Assembly (NCBI RefSeq): GCF_002091675.1
Contig: NZ_BDAE01000015.1
Span: 62,001-126,000, forward strand
Length of the DNA: 64,000 bases
Reading direction: 5' to 3'
Source: Pseudomonas luteola NBRC 103146
Lineage (GTDB): Bacteria > Pseudomonadota > Gammaproteobacteria > Pseudomonadales > Pseudomonadaceae
Within the stretch, counting starts at the first letter, position 1, and every line of letters begins with the position of its first letter. Below the pieces are notes generated by a model, which had not been told where the DNA came from, did not search any database, and saw nothing but the letters and a program-made list of their open reading frames with translations. This document shows positions 28,237-35,606 of the stretch, in pieces. The translations under genes were made by a program, and so were the position numbers.

Positions 28237-29010
28237 ATGTGTGAATTGTTGGGCATGAGTGCCAATGTTCCTACCGATATCACCTTCAGCCTGACGGGGC
28301 TGATGCAGCGAGGAGGACGTACCGGTCCCCACCGGGACGGCTGGGGCGTGGCGCTGTACGAAGGACGCGGACTGCACATGTTCAAGGATTCCATGCCGGG
28401 AGCGGATTCTGAAGTGGCTCGCATGATCCAGGGCTATCCGCTCAAGAGTCGCACGGTTATCGCGCATATTCGCCACGCTAATGTCGGCTCGGTAAACCTT
28501 GCCAATACACACCCTTTCGTTCGGGAGCTGGGAGGGCGCTACTGGTGTTTTGCCCATAATGGCCAACTCAACGAGTTCGCACCAGATCCCGGTCTGTTCC
28601 AGCCAGTAGGGGACACGGACAGTGAGGCGGCATTCTGTCATCTGCTTAATGAGGTCAGGCGGCGTTTTCCCGATCCGGTGCCTGTCGAAATGCTCCTGCC
28701 TGTTCTGGTCGGAACTTGCGATCACTTTCGCCGCTTTGGTGTGTTCAACTGTCTACTGAGTGACGGTGACTGGCTGTTCACGTTTTGTTCGACCAAGTTG
28801 GCCCACATTACGCGACGGGCCCCGTTTGGTCCGGCGCACTTGAAGGACGCCGACCTGACGGTAGATTTCAAGGCTGAAACAACGCCTGATGATGTGGTTA
28901 CAGTGATTGCGACAGAGCCTTTGACGGCCAACGAAACCTGGGCGCTTCATCAGCCTGGTGAGTGGAAATTATGGTGGGATGGCGAAATCGTCACCCAGGG
29001 GCGGGTCTAA
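28237..29010 (+). CDS. yafJ: class II glutamine amidotransferase, YafJ type
   Basis: 257 residues beginning MCELLGMSANVPTD, with Cys2 as the N-terminal nucleophile after Met removal. GGRTGPHRDGWG, HIRHANVG and CFAHNGQLNEF are the class II amidotransferase motifs for glutamine binding. No synthetase domain follows, so the acceptor is unknown. GAGG is just upstream. It precedes a DUF2937 gene by about 40 bases, probably one transcript. Confidence 0.9.
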   Translation: MCELLGMSANVPTDITFSLTGLMQRGGRTGPHRDGWGVALYEGRGLHMFKDSMPGADSEVARMIQGYPLKSRTVIAHIRHANVGSVNLANTHPFVRELGGRYWCFAHNGQLNEFAPDPGLFQPVGDTDSEAAFCHLLNEVRRRFPDPVPVEMLLPVLVGTCDHFRRFGVFNCLLSDGDWLFTFCSTKLAHITRRAPFGPAHLKDADLTVDFKAETTPDDVVTVIATEPLTANETWALHQPGEWKLWWDGEIVTQGRV

Positions 29011-29053
29011 GCGGTTGTAGCGAAGCCTGCCATTCAATACGCAAGGAGTTACA

Positions 29054-29569
29054 ATGCTGCGTAGTTACATCCGGCTAATCCTGTTTGCGCTAGGCCTTCT
29101 GGTTGGTGTGCAGATACCAGGGTTTATCACTGATTACAGCCAGCGTATCGAGGCCCATCGCCTTGAAGCCCATCAGGCATTGGAAGGGTATCGCAAAACG
29201 GCAGGCGAGTTTTTTGGCGGTGATATGGATCGTCTGGTAGCCCATTATCGTGCCAGTGATGATCCGGTCTTCCAGAGCGATGCCGATAGCCTTGGCATGC
29301 TGATGCGCCGTGAGCAAATGCTCGATTCGCAATGGCAGACATTGCAGGGCCGCTGGTATGAGCGCGCCTGGCATGTCTTTACCAAGGCTAACCCAGCAAT
29401 ACTTGAAGAGACGTGGCAAGGCTACCGTTATCAGGTTGTCCTGACGCCTGAATGTATCGGTTGGGGGCTGGCCTGTGCCTTTTTACTGTCCTGGATCATC
29501 GAGGCCATCGCCTTGGCATTGGCTGTACTTATCATGCCGCGGCGTAGGCCAGCCCGACGTCTCGTCTAA
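29054..29569 (+). CDS. DUF2937 family membrane protein
   Basis: 171 residues. An N-terminal membrane helix (LILFALGLLVGVQIP) is followed by a long soluble helical region (residues 25-125) and C-terminal membrane helices (WGLACAFLLSWIIEAIALALAVL). The pattern FITDYSQRIEAHRLEAHQALEG matches DUF2937. AAGGAG precedes the ATG. Function is unknown. A strong terminator follows. Confidence 0.85.
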   Translation: MLRSYIRLILFALGLLVGVQIPGFITDYSQRIEAHRLEAHQALEGYRKTAGEFFGGDMDRLVAHYRASDDPVFQSDADSLGMLMRREQMLDSQWQTLQGRWYERAWHVFTKANPAILEETWQGYRYQVVLTPECIGWGLACAFLLSWIIEAIALALAVLIMPRRRPARRLV

Positions 29570-29573
29570 ATTG

Positions 29574-29600
29574 AAAGGCCGGAAAATTCCGGCCTTTTTT
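29574..29600 (+). terminator. intrinsic terminator after the DUF2937 gene
   Basis: AAAGGCCGGAA (29574-29584) pairs with TTCCGGCCTTT (29587-29597) and is followed by more T. Confidence 0.92.
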
Positions 29601-30135
29601 GTGTCGCTCAGCCTGCAATGTGGACAACTGCCTCTATCGACCGGCAGTCGCCTGCTTTAGTGGGCCTGATTTCAGCACGCTTCGTGATAACCATGACGCT
29701 GATCCATATCCGTATCACTGCCGAGCATCTTCTTGACCGATACGGCACAGGTGCTTTGTATGCGTTGGTCAGGTGCATAGATGAGCCGGTAGTGGCTTTG
29801 AAAGATACAAGTCCGCTGTCGATTGAGCGAGTCGCTGAAAAAGGGCGCAAGGCAGGGCGCGAGGTGATAAGCCATCGTCCCAGGGGTATGGTGGAATGGC
29901 AGACTTGCGCGGCCTCTGGCCGAGGCAACAGGTTTCTCCGTAGGCGAAAGTTACTGTAGTCATCAAGTTGGCTGAGGGGGGCTGTTTGAGCGGAGGTTGT
30001 CGGTATGCAAGGGAGAAGATCTAGCTTATCCGGTTGCCAAGCCATTTAAGGTTCAGTTCTCTCACTAGGGAATTACCGGATTTCAGGCTATGCAAATAAA
30101 TTTTCGTCTTTTCAGTGATTTAGAAGAAAAAAGGC
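29601..30135. other. 535-base region without a supported gene
   Basis: Both strands carry open frames of 110-145 codons, but none has a recognisable domain, sound codon pattern or ribosome site. One minus frame contains FQSHYRLIYAPDQR, faintly like a RelE/ParE toxin core. If genuine it would be a decayed fragment. Confidence 0.3.
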
Positions 30136-30163
30136 TTGACGACCCAGTCTGATTCCGTAAAAT
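30136..30163 (+). promoter_or_regulatory. sigma-70 type promoter of tRNA-Val
   Basis: TTGACG (30136-30141) and TAAAAT (30158-30163) are separated by 16 bases, and the tRNA starts 13 bases after the -10 box. Confidence 0.75.
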
Positions 30164-30176
30164 GCGCACCCACAGC

Positions 30177-30253
30177 AGGCACGTAGCTCAGCTGGTTAGA
30201 GCACCACCTTGACATGGTGGGGGTCGTTGGTTCGAGTCCAATCGTGCCTACCA
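30177..30253 (+). tRNA. tRNA-Val (anticodon GAC)
   Basis: A 77-base cloverleaf. The acceptor arm AGGCACG pairs with CGTGCCT, and ACCA is encoded at the 3' end. The D arm has GCTC/GAGC, the anticodon arm CCACC-TTGACAT-GGTGG gives anticodon GAC, and the T arm contains GGTTCGAGTCC. It is a lone tRNA with its own promoter and terminator. I see no integrase or att repeat beside it. Confidence 0.97.
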
Positions 30254-30281
30254 AATATTCCCGCACTGCTGGCGGGGCAAG

Positions 30282-30309
30282 AAGCCGATCCGAAAGGATC
30301 GGCTTTTTT
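30282..30309 (+). terminator. intrinsic terminator of the tRNA-Val transcript
   Basis: AAGCCGATCC and GGATCGGCTT form a perfect stem with a GAAA tetraloop, then TTTT. Confidence 0.95.
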
Positions 30310-30417
30310 GTTTGGGTCGTTAAAACATTTCGTCTCAAACACAGCTCAATAATGTTCTCAAATTGACGTATAACGTCAGGTCTTCTGACTGACGAGTCAC
30401 GGTGCCAGGAGTGGGTA

Positions 30418-30765
30418 ATGAAATGGTTTTGTGTAGGAGCCGTGCTTCTACTCGCCGGGTGTGCAAGCGTAAAAGATCTGGAGCAAAGTCCGCCTTCAAT
30501 GGATGTCAGATCAGGTAAGGACGTTCAGGCCTATACCCAATGCCTGGTTGATCGACTGGCTAAAAGTCGAGCGCCTGTAACGCTGGCAGGAACAGCTAGC
30601 GAGCAAAGAATTATTGTGCCATCCAAGGTTTCTTCTATTCCTGCTGCGGTTATCCATGTAGACGACAGCTCTCGTGGCAGTCACATCACACTGCACGAAC
30701 GCATGGCTAACAATCCTCTTCGGCCCAGCGATGTTCGCGAGGCGGTTAAGTATTGCATTGACTAA
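30418..30765 (+). CDS. small conserved lipoprotein, 115 residues
   Basis: A lipoprotein signal peptide ends in LLLAGC, so the mature protein starts at Cys15. The mature part is hydrophilic, with CLVDRL and a VREAVKYC C-terminus; the two further cysteines could pair. AGGAGTGGGTA lies just upstream. I do not recognise a functional domain. It should sit in the outer or inner membrane facing the periplasm. Confidence 0.75.
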   Translation: MKWFCVGAVLLLAGCASVKDLEQSPPSMDVRSGKDVQAYTQCLVDRLAKSRAPVTLAGTASEQRIIVPSKVSSIPAAVIHVDDSSRGSHITLHERMANNPLRPSDVREAVKYCID

Positions 30766-30817
30766 CGGGTTAAGCAGCGTGCCCTTTAGGTTGTTTCGAG
30801 AGCACGCTCTCAGTCAT

Positions 30818-30919
30818 CTAGAGGTATGAGAAAAGTGCGCCGAATAAAATGACCCAAACGACCGGGACGGAAACGTAGAGAAATTTTTCGGTGGGCGTGA
30901 AGGGCTTTTTACTGATCAT
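30818..30919 (-). CDS. 33-residue single-helix membrane protein
   Basis: Reads MISKKPFTPTEKFLYVSVPV and continues to FGALFSYL before a TAG stop. A positively charged N-terminus (KK, K12) is followed by about 21 hydrophobic residues, a textbook single transmembrane segment with the N-terminus inside. The Shine-Dalgarno signal is weak (CAGG). It is too short for routine calling. No function is known. Confidence 0.5.
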   Translation of the reverse strand: MISKKPFTPTEKFLYVSVPVVWVILFGALFSYL

Positions 30920-31150
30920 CGCGAGTGACTACCTGTATGAATTCGCTATGTGATGAGTGGGGCATTAAGGCCGGAAAGATGCCTGAGCTACATGACATAT
31001 CGGCGTAACAGGCGAAACTTGAAGTGGGCAGGTAAGGGCGGCTGCAATGGCAGATGAATGGTCGCGGCATCGGTAGGCGTTCAGGCCGGGTGCATGAGTG
31101 TCCGGTCTGTAAAATGAAAGCCTGACAATAACTCTTCGCGGGAAGTAGGA
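30920..31150. other. intergenic region upstream of the small membrane gene
   Basis: About 230 bases between divergent small genes. No gene or RNA is seen. Confidence 0.3.
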
Positions 31151-31372
31151 ATGCAGGACGTGTTGATCCACGTGTGGGAAAGGATTTTTTGGGTAATGCT
31201 CTGGGCGGTTCGTTACCTGCCGGCTACGCTGGCTATTCTGGGAATAGCGCTGATCGTGGGTGTCAAAAATAACCATACATGGTGGGGGCGGGTCGTACTG
31301 CTTCTGTTTGGTCTTGTAACACTTCTGGTAGCAATGACTATTCAGATTCTTTCCTCTTCCCCACCTGCCTGA
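31151..31372 (+). CDS. small two-helix membrane protein
   Basis: 73 residues with two transmembrane helices (about 20-37 and 46-66) joined by a short basic/Trp-rich loop (KNNHTWWGR). AAGTAGGA sits just before the ATG. I do not recognise the family. Its stop is near that of the convergent endonuclease. Confidence 0.6.
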   Translation: MQDVLIHVWERIFWVMLWAVRYLPATLAILGIALIVGVKNNHTWWGRVVLLLFGLVTLLVAMTIQILSSSPPA

Positions 31373-31437
31373 ACTCTTTCAAGTCGCCTGTCCTGTAGCG
31401 TTGGTTAGCAGTCAGCGCTACAGGATGACTAGCGATC

Positions 31438-32130
31438 TTAGGTACGACAGGCCTTGAGATCGACATTTCCAACGTATTTATTGCCGTGACCCATAATGCA
31501 CGCCAAGCGCTGGTTTCGTTGGCGCTCCCACCGCTCAGCCGGGTACTGCTTGTTCCAGGCTGAATACAGCTGTTGGTCCTGCTTGGATAAGCGCAAGTCA
31601 TACCGTTCGCTCATGTACAGGTAGGTGCGCGCAATCATGCCGCGGATTTCTGGGCGGGGCATGGCTTTTTTGGCCTTGAAGTCGACCACCATTTGGCAGG
31701 CTCCATACTGGGTCGGTTTCTGTGGCAGCCAGCCGAACGAAAAATTGCTGCGGTCGCCATTCACTTCACCGATGACCGGTACCAAGTTGAACAAATCAGC
31801 TTCGGCTTTCTGATAAACCGGATCGCTTGAGGTGCAGTTTTTTCTTCCTCCTTTTTGCCAGCACTGGCGCTGATGGCCGATAACCCAGGCAGGCACGATG
31901 TGCTCCCATTCGATGCGAGAGGCTCTGGTCGCATTTTTGCGGGGCACATAGCCACAGCTTTTCAGGTCCACCGTCTTGCCGGAGTAGTGGCAGCCGCAAT
32001 AAAAATCTACAGGTTGCTGCTTGTAGACTTTAGCGCCTATCACTTTGGCTTCACGAAACGTGCGAGGCGCTTCTGCATGAGCCGGAATGATAAAAAAGAA
32101 GAAAGAAATCAGAGAAAAAATACGAAACAT
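31438..32130 (-). CDS. endA: periplasmic/secreted endonuclease I
   Basis: 230 residues with an N-terminal signal peptide (ISFFFFIIPAHA). The mature protein has the EndA/Vvn motifs: IEWEHIVPAWV with the catalytic His, ADLFNLVPVIGEVNGDRSN with the metal-binding Glu/Asn region, and several cysteines that would form disulfides (YCGCHY, CWQKGG). It degrades double-stranded DNA in the periplasm. It is transcribed alone. The length is normal. Confidence 0.93.
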   Translation of the reverse strand: MFRIFSLISFFFFIIPAHAEAPRTFREAKVIGAKVYKQQPVDFYCGCHYSGKTVDLKSCGYVPRKNATRASRIEWEHIVPAWVIGHQRQCWQKGGRKNCTSSDPVYQKAEADLFNLVPVIGEVNGDRSNFSFGWLPQKPTQYGACQMVVDFKAKKAMPRPEIRGMIARTYLYMSERYDLRLSKQDQQLYSAWNKQYPAERWERQRNQRLACIMGHGNKYVGNVDLKACRT

Positions 32131-32295
32131 GACCGTGCTCGATAAGTAAATCGGCGCGGATGGTAACGGGCAGCGTTGGGTTTGAGGAAGGCAGTAGGAC
32201 TAAAATGAGAAATGGTTCACTGTATGGATAAACAGCTGTTTGGCGGAGAGGTAATTGCTAGCGACTTACTGTCATGTAACCCGCTAGCGACAGGA

Positions 32296-32610
32296 TTAGC
32301 GCCGTGTACGCTTAGCTGCCTTTTCCCACTGCCCAATCATCTCAAGAGTAAGGCGCTCGTCCCAGGATTCTAGCTCAATGTTTTGAGCCAGCAGTTTTTT
32401 ACGGGCGGCGACCAGAAGGTGGTGTAGGGAAGTAGGATTGCAGTAGATCGCGGTACGGATACGTCCGGATTCAAAGTGGATAACTCCCTGAGGATCTATC
32501 GCTTTAAAGGCAAAGGTACCGCGAGAATCACGGTTGGTGAAATGGCATTCCAAGGGTGCCAGGGCAGCTTGTATTCTGGAGCGGGCAGCATCGTAGCGAG
32601 AGGGTTGCAT
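32296..32610 (-). CDS. hypothetical protein, 104 residues
   Basis: A soluble, moderately basic protein with alternating strand-helix character (CHFTNRDSRGTFAFKAID, GRIRTAIYCNPTSLHHLLVAARKKLL) and a basic tail ending AAKRTRR. No Shine-Dalgarno site is obvious. I do not recognise the family; the composition looks coding. Confidence 0.55.
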   Translation of the reverse strand: MQPSRYDAARSRIQAALAPLECHFTNRDSRGTFAFKAIDPQGVIHFESGRIRTAIYCNPTSLHHLLVAARKKLLAQNIELESWDERLTLEMIGQWEKAAKRTRR

Positions 32611-32743
32611 GTCAGTATGCTTAGAACGACTATTTAGGATGGCACACTGACATTAAGTTTATACAGTAGTTCGATAGGGAGCACTGTTTGAGCCTTTAAT
32701 TGTTAAAGATATCTATTTTGCAGGTTGAAGACGTTAAGAATCT

Positions 32744-32977
32744 CTATTTTCGGGTGTCTCTAACGATGCAGACAATCATGGCGATAGTAGCCACAATCAT
32801 CGTTGCAATACCGAAGCCCAGCTGAATTCTGGCTTTGGTTTGATCACATATTTCAGCAACACCGCCATGCGAAGGACAGCCGCCTGTTGTAAACCAGTAG
32901 GCATTACCCAGAAGTAACATCCCAAAGGCGCAGGCGATGAATGCAGTCAACGCCAAAAACAATACTGTGCGTAACAT
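32744..32977 (-). CDS. small two-helix membrane protein with periplasmic Cys pair
   Basis: 77 residues. Transmembrane helices span about 5-25 and 51-71, with a loop containing Cys34 and Cys44 that could form a disulfide. GAGAG lies upstream of the ATG. The family is unknown. Confidence 0.55.
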   Translation of the reverse strand: MLRTVLFLALTAFIACAFGMLLLGNAYWFTTGGCPSHGGVAEICDQTKARIQLGFGIATMIVATIAMIVCIVRDTRK

Positions 32978-33160
32978 ATGGACTCTCTAGGTAAAGCGAA
33001 TGAATGCTGATCAGGCAGTAGGCGATACGAAAGACATGACTCGATGCGTATTGGCTTGCCTCTATTCTCATTATAACGCGCTTAAGGGCAGAGAAAGGTA
33101 AGAACCAATACCCGGTATGAATGCCCAAAATATTGCTGCTTACTTCTTGGAGATGCCAAC

Positions 33161-33277
33161 ATGCCTGAAACTGATCATATAAATCCTGACCAGATCGACG
33201 TTGACCCTGAGATTCAGCCTAACCCTAAAGAGGCTCCTGTTCCTCTGGAGTCTGATGAGGACGCAGAGAACAAATAA
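33161..33277 (+). CDS. 38-residue acidic Pro-rich small protein
   Basis: Reads MPETDHINPDQIDVDPEIQP and ends DEDAENK. It is strongly acidic and proline-rich and likely disordered. GGAG lies 8 bases before the ATG, which supports translation. It is followed 12 bases later by a perfect inverted repeat. Function is unknown. Confidence 0.5.
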   Translation: MPETDHINPDQIDVDPEIQPNPKEAPVPLESDEDAENK

Positions 33278-33289
33278 CCAGACGTTGCC

Positions 33290-33324
33290 GACTCATTTAT
33301 AACGAACTGATTTATAAATGAGTC
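33290..33324. repeat. 13-base perfect inverted repeat after the 38-codon gene
   Basis: GACTCATTTATAA (33290-33302) and TTATAAATGAGTC (33312-33324) flank a 9-base loop. No T-run follows. It may be an mRNA-stabilising hairpin or a dimeric operator. Confidence 0.7.
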
Positions 33325-33394
33325 GTGCATGATTCGAAAAAGCAGGACAGGCTGTCAAGCGTAGCAAGGCCCATCTAGCAGGGCAGGCGGATGC

Positions 33395-33631
33395 CTAGCG
33401 ATAAGACCAGTCGATGTTAAGCAGGTTGAGCTTTTGTGCACGCAGACGACGCTTGTTGAGTTCGTCACTATAGGGGGGGAAATCCAGTTCCAGACTCTCG
33501 CCTCCATGCTGTTTCAGTACGTACAAAAGGACAGTGCCTTCATCGACATCAGCCGGCGCGTCGGCTATTGCCAGTTCTCTTGGTTCTCCTGCCTCTTCAT
33601 AGGTAATAACCAGGTTGCCTGCATTGCTCAT
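33395..33631 (-). CDS. hypothetical protein, 78 residues
   Basis: A soluble acidic N-terminal half (YEEAGEPRELAIADAPADVDEGTVLLYVLKQHGG) and a basic C-terminal stretch (NKRRLRAQKLNLLNIDWSYR). GGGAG lies 8 bases upstream of the ATG. It looks like one of the small conserved Pseudomonas proteins, but I cannot name it. Confidence 0.6.
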   Translation of the reverse strand: MSNAGNLVITYEEAGEPRELAIADAPADVDEGTVLLYVLKQHGGESLELDFPPYSDELNKRRLRAQKLNLLNIDWSYR

Positions 33632-33854
33632 GATCGTACTCCCTTAATGGTGTAATTCGATGAAGCCATCTCTTTTGACGGGCTAATAATGAATTCATTC
33701 CTTACAAAGGCAGCCTGAATGGCTTCCAGGCGTAAACGCATGGGTTTTGCATTTTGCTAAGGTAAATACGTCACACTTTCGACTGATGTGAATTGTGAGC
33801 ATTGATAGGCGCACTGAAAATCTCGCCCTAATTTAGGAGAGGGTTTAATGCTGC

Positions 33855-34070
33855 ATGTATACATGCCGATGGGTAGTTCAAGGGATTCTCTTTGTCTGTC
33901 TTCTGATGGCCATCTTTGGCCCTCAAATGACGTGGCGCTATTTCATAGCTCGCCGCATTGCTTCCCGTCTAGGTATTCAAAGTTTTTTCGAGCTTAATAC
34001 CTTGGTTGTTGGCTTCTTGCTACTGGTCGGTTTCTTTCTGGTACGGTGGAGCACGCACGCTCCCTCTTGA
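33855..34070 (+). CDS. possible small two-helix membrane protein
   Basis: 71 residues with hydrophobic helices at about 8-22 and 48-63 and a basic middle (RYFIARRIASRLG). The AGGAGAGG site is 12 bases from this ATG but only 5 from an out-of-frame ATG at 33848, which weakens the call. The out-of-frame reading gives a less protein-like product. Confidence 0.42.
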   Translation: MYTCRWVVQGILFVCLLMAIFGPQMTWRYFIARRIASRLGIQSFFELNTLVVGFLLLVGFFLVRWSTHAPS

Positions 34071-34160
34071 AGACGGTAAGCCATATTTACAAAGTAGGCC
34101 TTGTTGCCGGGTGCTTCGAGTCCGTATGGTAGAGCTTTATGTAAACGATAAGGCAGTGTA

Positions 34161-34502
34161 ATGACTTGGAAGTTGAGTTCCCTGGCAGCGTTAATTTCTT
34201 CCTTGGTTCTTGTAAGTGCCTGTAGCAGCTCTCCAGAGTCTGGCAGTAACGAACGTACCCGAAGCAGTGATGCAACTGCATCATCATCCTCACTTGGAAG
34301 TGGTTGTAATTCCGATGCTGCACAATATGCGGTAGGTAAGACGGCTACTCCTGAACTCTTCAAGCAGCTTCAAGAGCGTTCTGGTGCAAGGATTACACGT
34401 CTTGTGCGTCCGGATGATGCCATGACGATGGATTTCAACTCTGAGCGCCTGACGGTTACCACTGATGAGGCGCTTGTGATCAAGACGGCTCGTTGTGGCT
34501 GA
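34161..34502 (+). CDS. I78-family peptidase inhibitor lipoprotein
   Basis: 113 residues. A lipoprotein signal ends VLVSAC (Cys21) and is followed by a Ser-rich linker (residues 22-46). The inhibitor domain then runs CNSDAAQYAVGKTATPELF, RLVRPDDAMTMDF and ends with ARCG; the two cysteines bracket the domain as usual in I78. It would protect the envelope from serine peptidases. Its target is unknown. Confidence 0.8.
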   Translation: MTWKLSSLAALISSLVLVSACSSSPESGSNERTRSSDATASSSSLGSGCNSDAAQYAVGKTATPELFKQLQERSGARITRLVRPDDAMTMDFNSERLTVTTDEALVIKTARCG

Positions 34503-34651
34503 TACATCCGAGGGCGGGTCAACACTGATGCCTCTGATCAGGTTGGTCTGCCTGAGTCTACTCTGAATCGATCAATCTACTCTCGTTGTGGATAGGATGG
34601 CTTTGGCCTGTGTCTATCTTATGAACACGGATTAGACGAGAGGAGAGATTA

Positions 34652-34882
34652 ATGGGATTGCGAATCTTTGGCGATCACCGCGCCTGGGCAAGTGCGGTAG
34701 AAAGCGAAACAGGCATCGAAGCCTTTATTGCCATACAAGGGCATGGAAAGGAAGAGGAAGCTCTGCACCGAGTAGCGACAGACCGTACCTTTACGGACCT
34801 TATGGAGGCCGAGCGTGCGGCGGATGAGATTCTGCAGAAAATGACAGGTATTAGCGCAGATAGCCAACCCCTGTTTGACTAA
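34652..34882 (+). CDS. hypothetical protein, 76 residues
   Basis: A soluble acidic protein with a predicted strand (GLRIFGDH, AFIAIQGHG) and a helical C-terminal half rich in Glu and Ala. AGGAGAG precedes the ATG. I do not recognise the family. It is convergent with the cold-shock gene and shares its terminator. Confidence 0.6.
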   Translation: MGLRIFGDHRAWASAVESETGIEAFIAIQGHGKEEEALHRVATDRTFTDLMEAERAADEILQKMTGISADSQPLFD

Positions 34883-34904
34883 GCCTTTGCATTTGATTCA
34901 GGCA

Positions 34905-34937
34905 TAAAAAAAGCCCCGTCATGGACGGGGCTTTTTC
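34905..34937. terminator. bidirectional terminator shared by the 76-residue gene and the cold-shock gene
   Basis: AAAAAGCCCCGT and ACGGGGCTTTTT form the stem around CATGG, with A and T runs on both sides. Confidence 0.92.
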
Positions 34938-34949
34938 AAGGGAAGTGGA

Positions 34950-35162
34950 TTAAACCACTTCAACCTCTTGTGCTTCCATACCTTTCTGGCCTTTGGCAGC
35001 CACGAAAGATACAGCCTGACCTTCTTTCAGGCTCTTGAAGCCGGCAGCCTTGATCTGGCGGAAGTGAACGAACAGATCAGCACCGCCGGAGGACGGGGTG
35101 ATGAAGCCAAAACCTTTCTCATCGTTGAACCACTTAACAGTACCGGTTTCGCGATTAGCCAT
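34950..35162 (-). CDS. cold-shock domain protein (CspA family)
   Basis: 70 residues, the typical length. The RNA-binding motifs RNP1 (KGFGFI) and RNP2 (LFVHF) are intact, and the protein starts [17 protein letters not shown]. It binds single-stranded nucleic acid and acts as an RNA chaperone. AAGG is upstream of the ATG. More than 400 bases without a gene precede it, consistent with the long regulated 5' leaders of csp genes. Confidence 0.95.
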   Translation of the reverse strand: MANRETGTVKWFNDEKGFGFITPSSGGADLFVHFRQIKAAGFKSLKEGQAVSFVAAKGQKGMEAQEVEVV

Positions 35163-35563
35163 GGTGTTTTTTACCTTTTCAAAAATTAAGTTTCGGTAAA
35201 GGGAAGTCTTGACCGAGACTGAGCACTGAGTGTAACGGAGTCGTAACGATGTTGGATCTGTATCTAAACACCATGTTGCGATTCACAGTAATGCACGGGC
35301 ACAGCAGGATCATATTACGATCATATATGAGCATTTGAAAAGACCAAAAGTTCATCTAATGATCAAACCCATGATTGCAGGCTGTCCGGTCAGCGATATA
35401 GACCACTAAAAAACGTATTTATTTCCTTGAAATGGCTAAAAATTCAAAGAAAAGTACATTGATCTATTTTTTTTGAAAATGTGACGTCTGGTACAGCGAA
35501 ACGACAGTTGGGAGAGAAGGGCGTAAGGCGGGGCAATTTGAAGAGATGTCAGCTTGAAGGGTG
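35163..35563. other. long upstream region of the cold-shock gene
   Basis: About 400 AT-rich bases with no gene. It probably holds the cold-shock promoter and structured 5' leader on the minus strand. No specific box could be assigned by eye. Confidence 0.4.
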
Positions 35564-35566
35564 AAG

Positions 35567-35595
35567 GCAGGCGGGGCTCAGATAAGCCCCGCCTG
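35567..35595 (-). terminator. hairpin after the glucose dehydrogenase gene
   Basis: GCAGGCGGGGCT and AGCCCCGCCTGC form a 12-base stem with a 5-base loop, 11 bases after the gcd stop. A T-run is absent on the minus strand, so termination may be weak or Rho-assisted. Confidence 0.6.
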
Positions 35596-35606
35596 CTATC
35601 AGCTTT

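Noticed and set aside
29608-30045. Open frames on both strands in the gap before tRNA-Val, one with FQSHYRLIYAPDQR resembling a RelE/ParE toxin core.
   Set aside because: No antitoxin partner, no ribosome site, the resemblance covers only about 14 residues, and the rest does not fit a toxin. At most a decayed fragment.
30177-30253. tRNA-Val as the attachment site of an integrated element.
   Set aside because: No integrase gene and no repeat of the tRNA 3' end was noticed downstream within the window.
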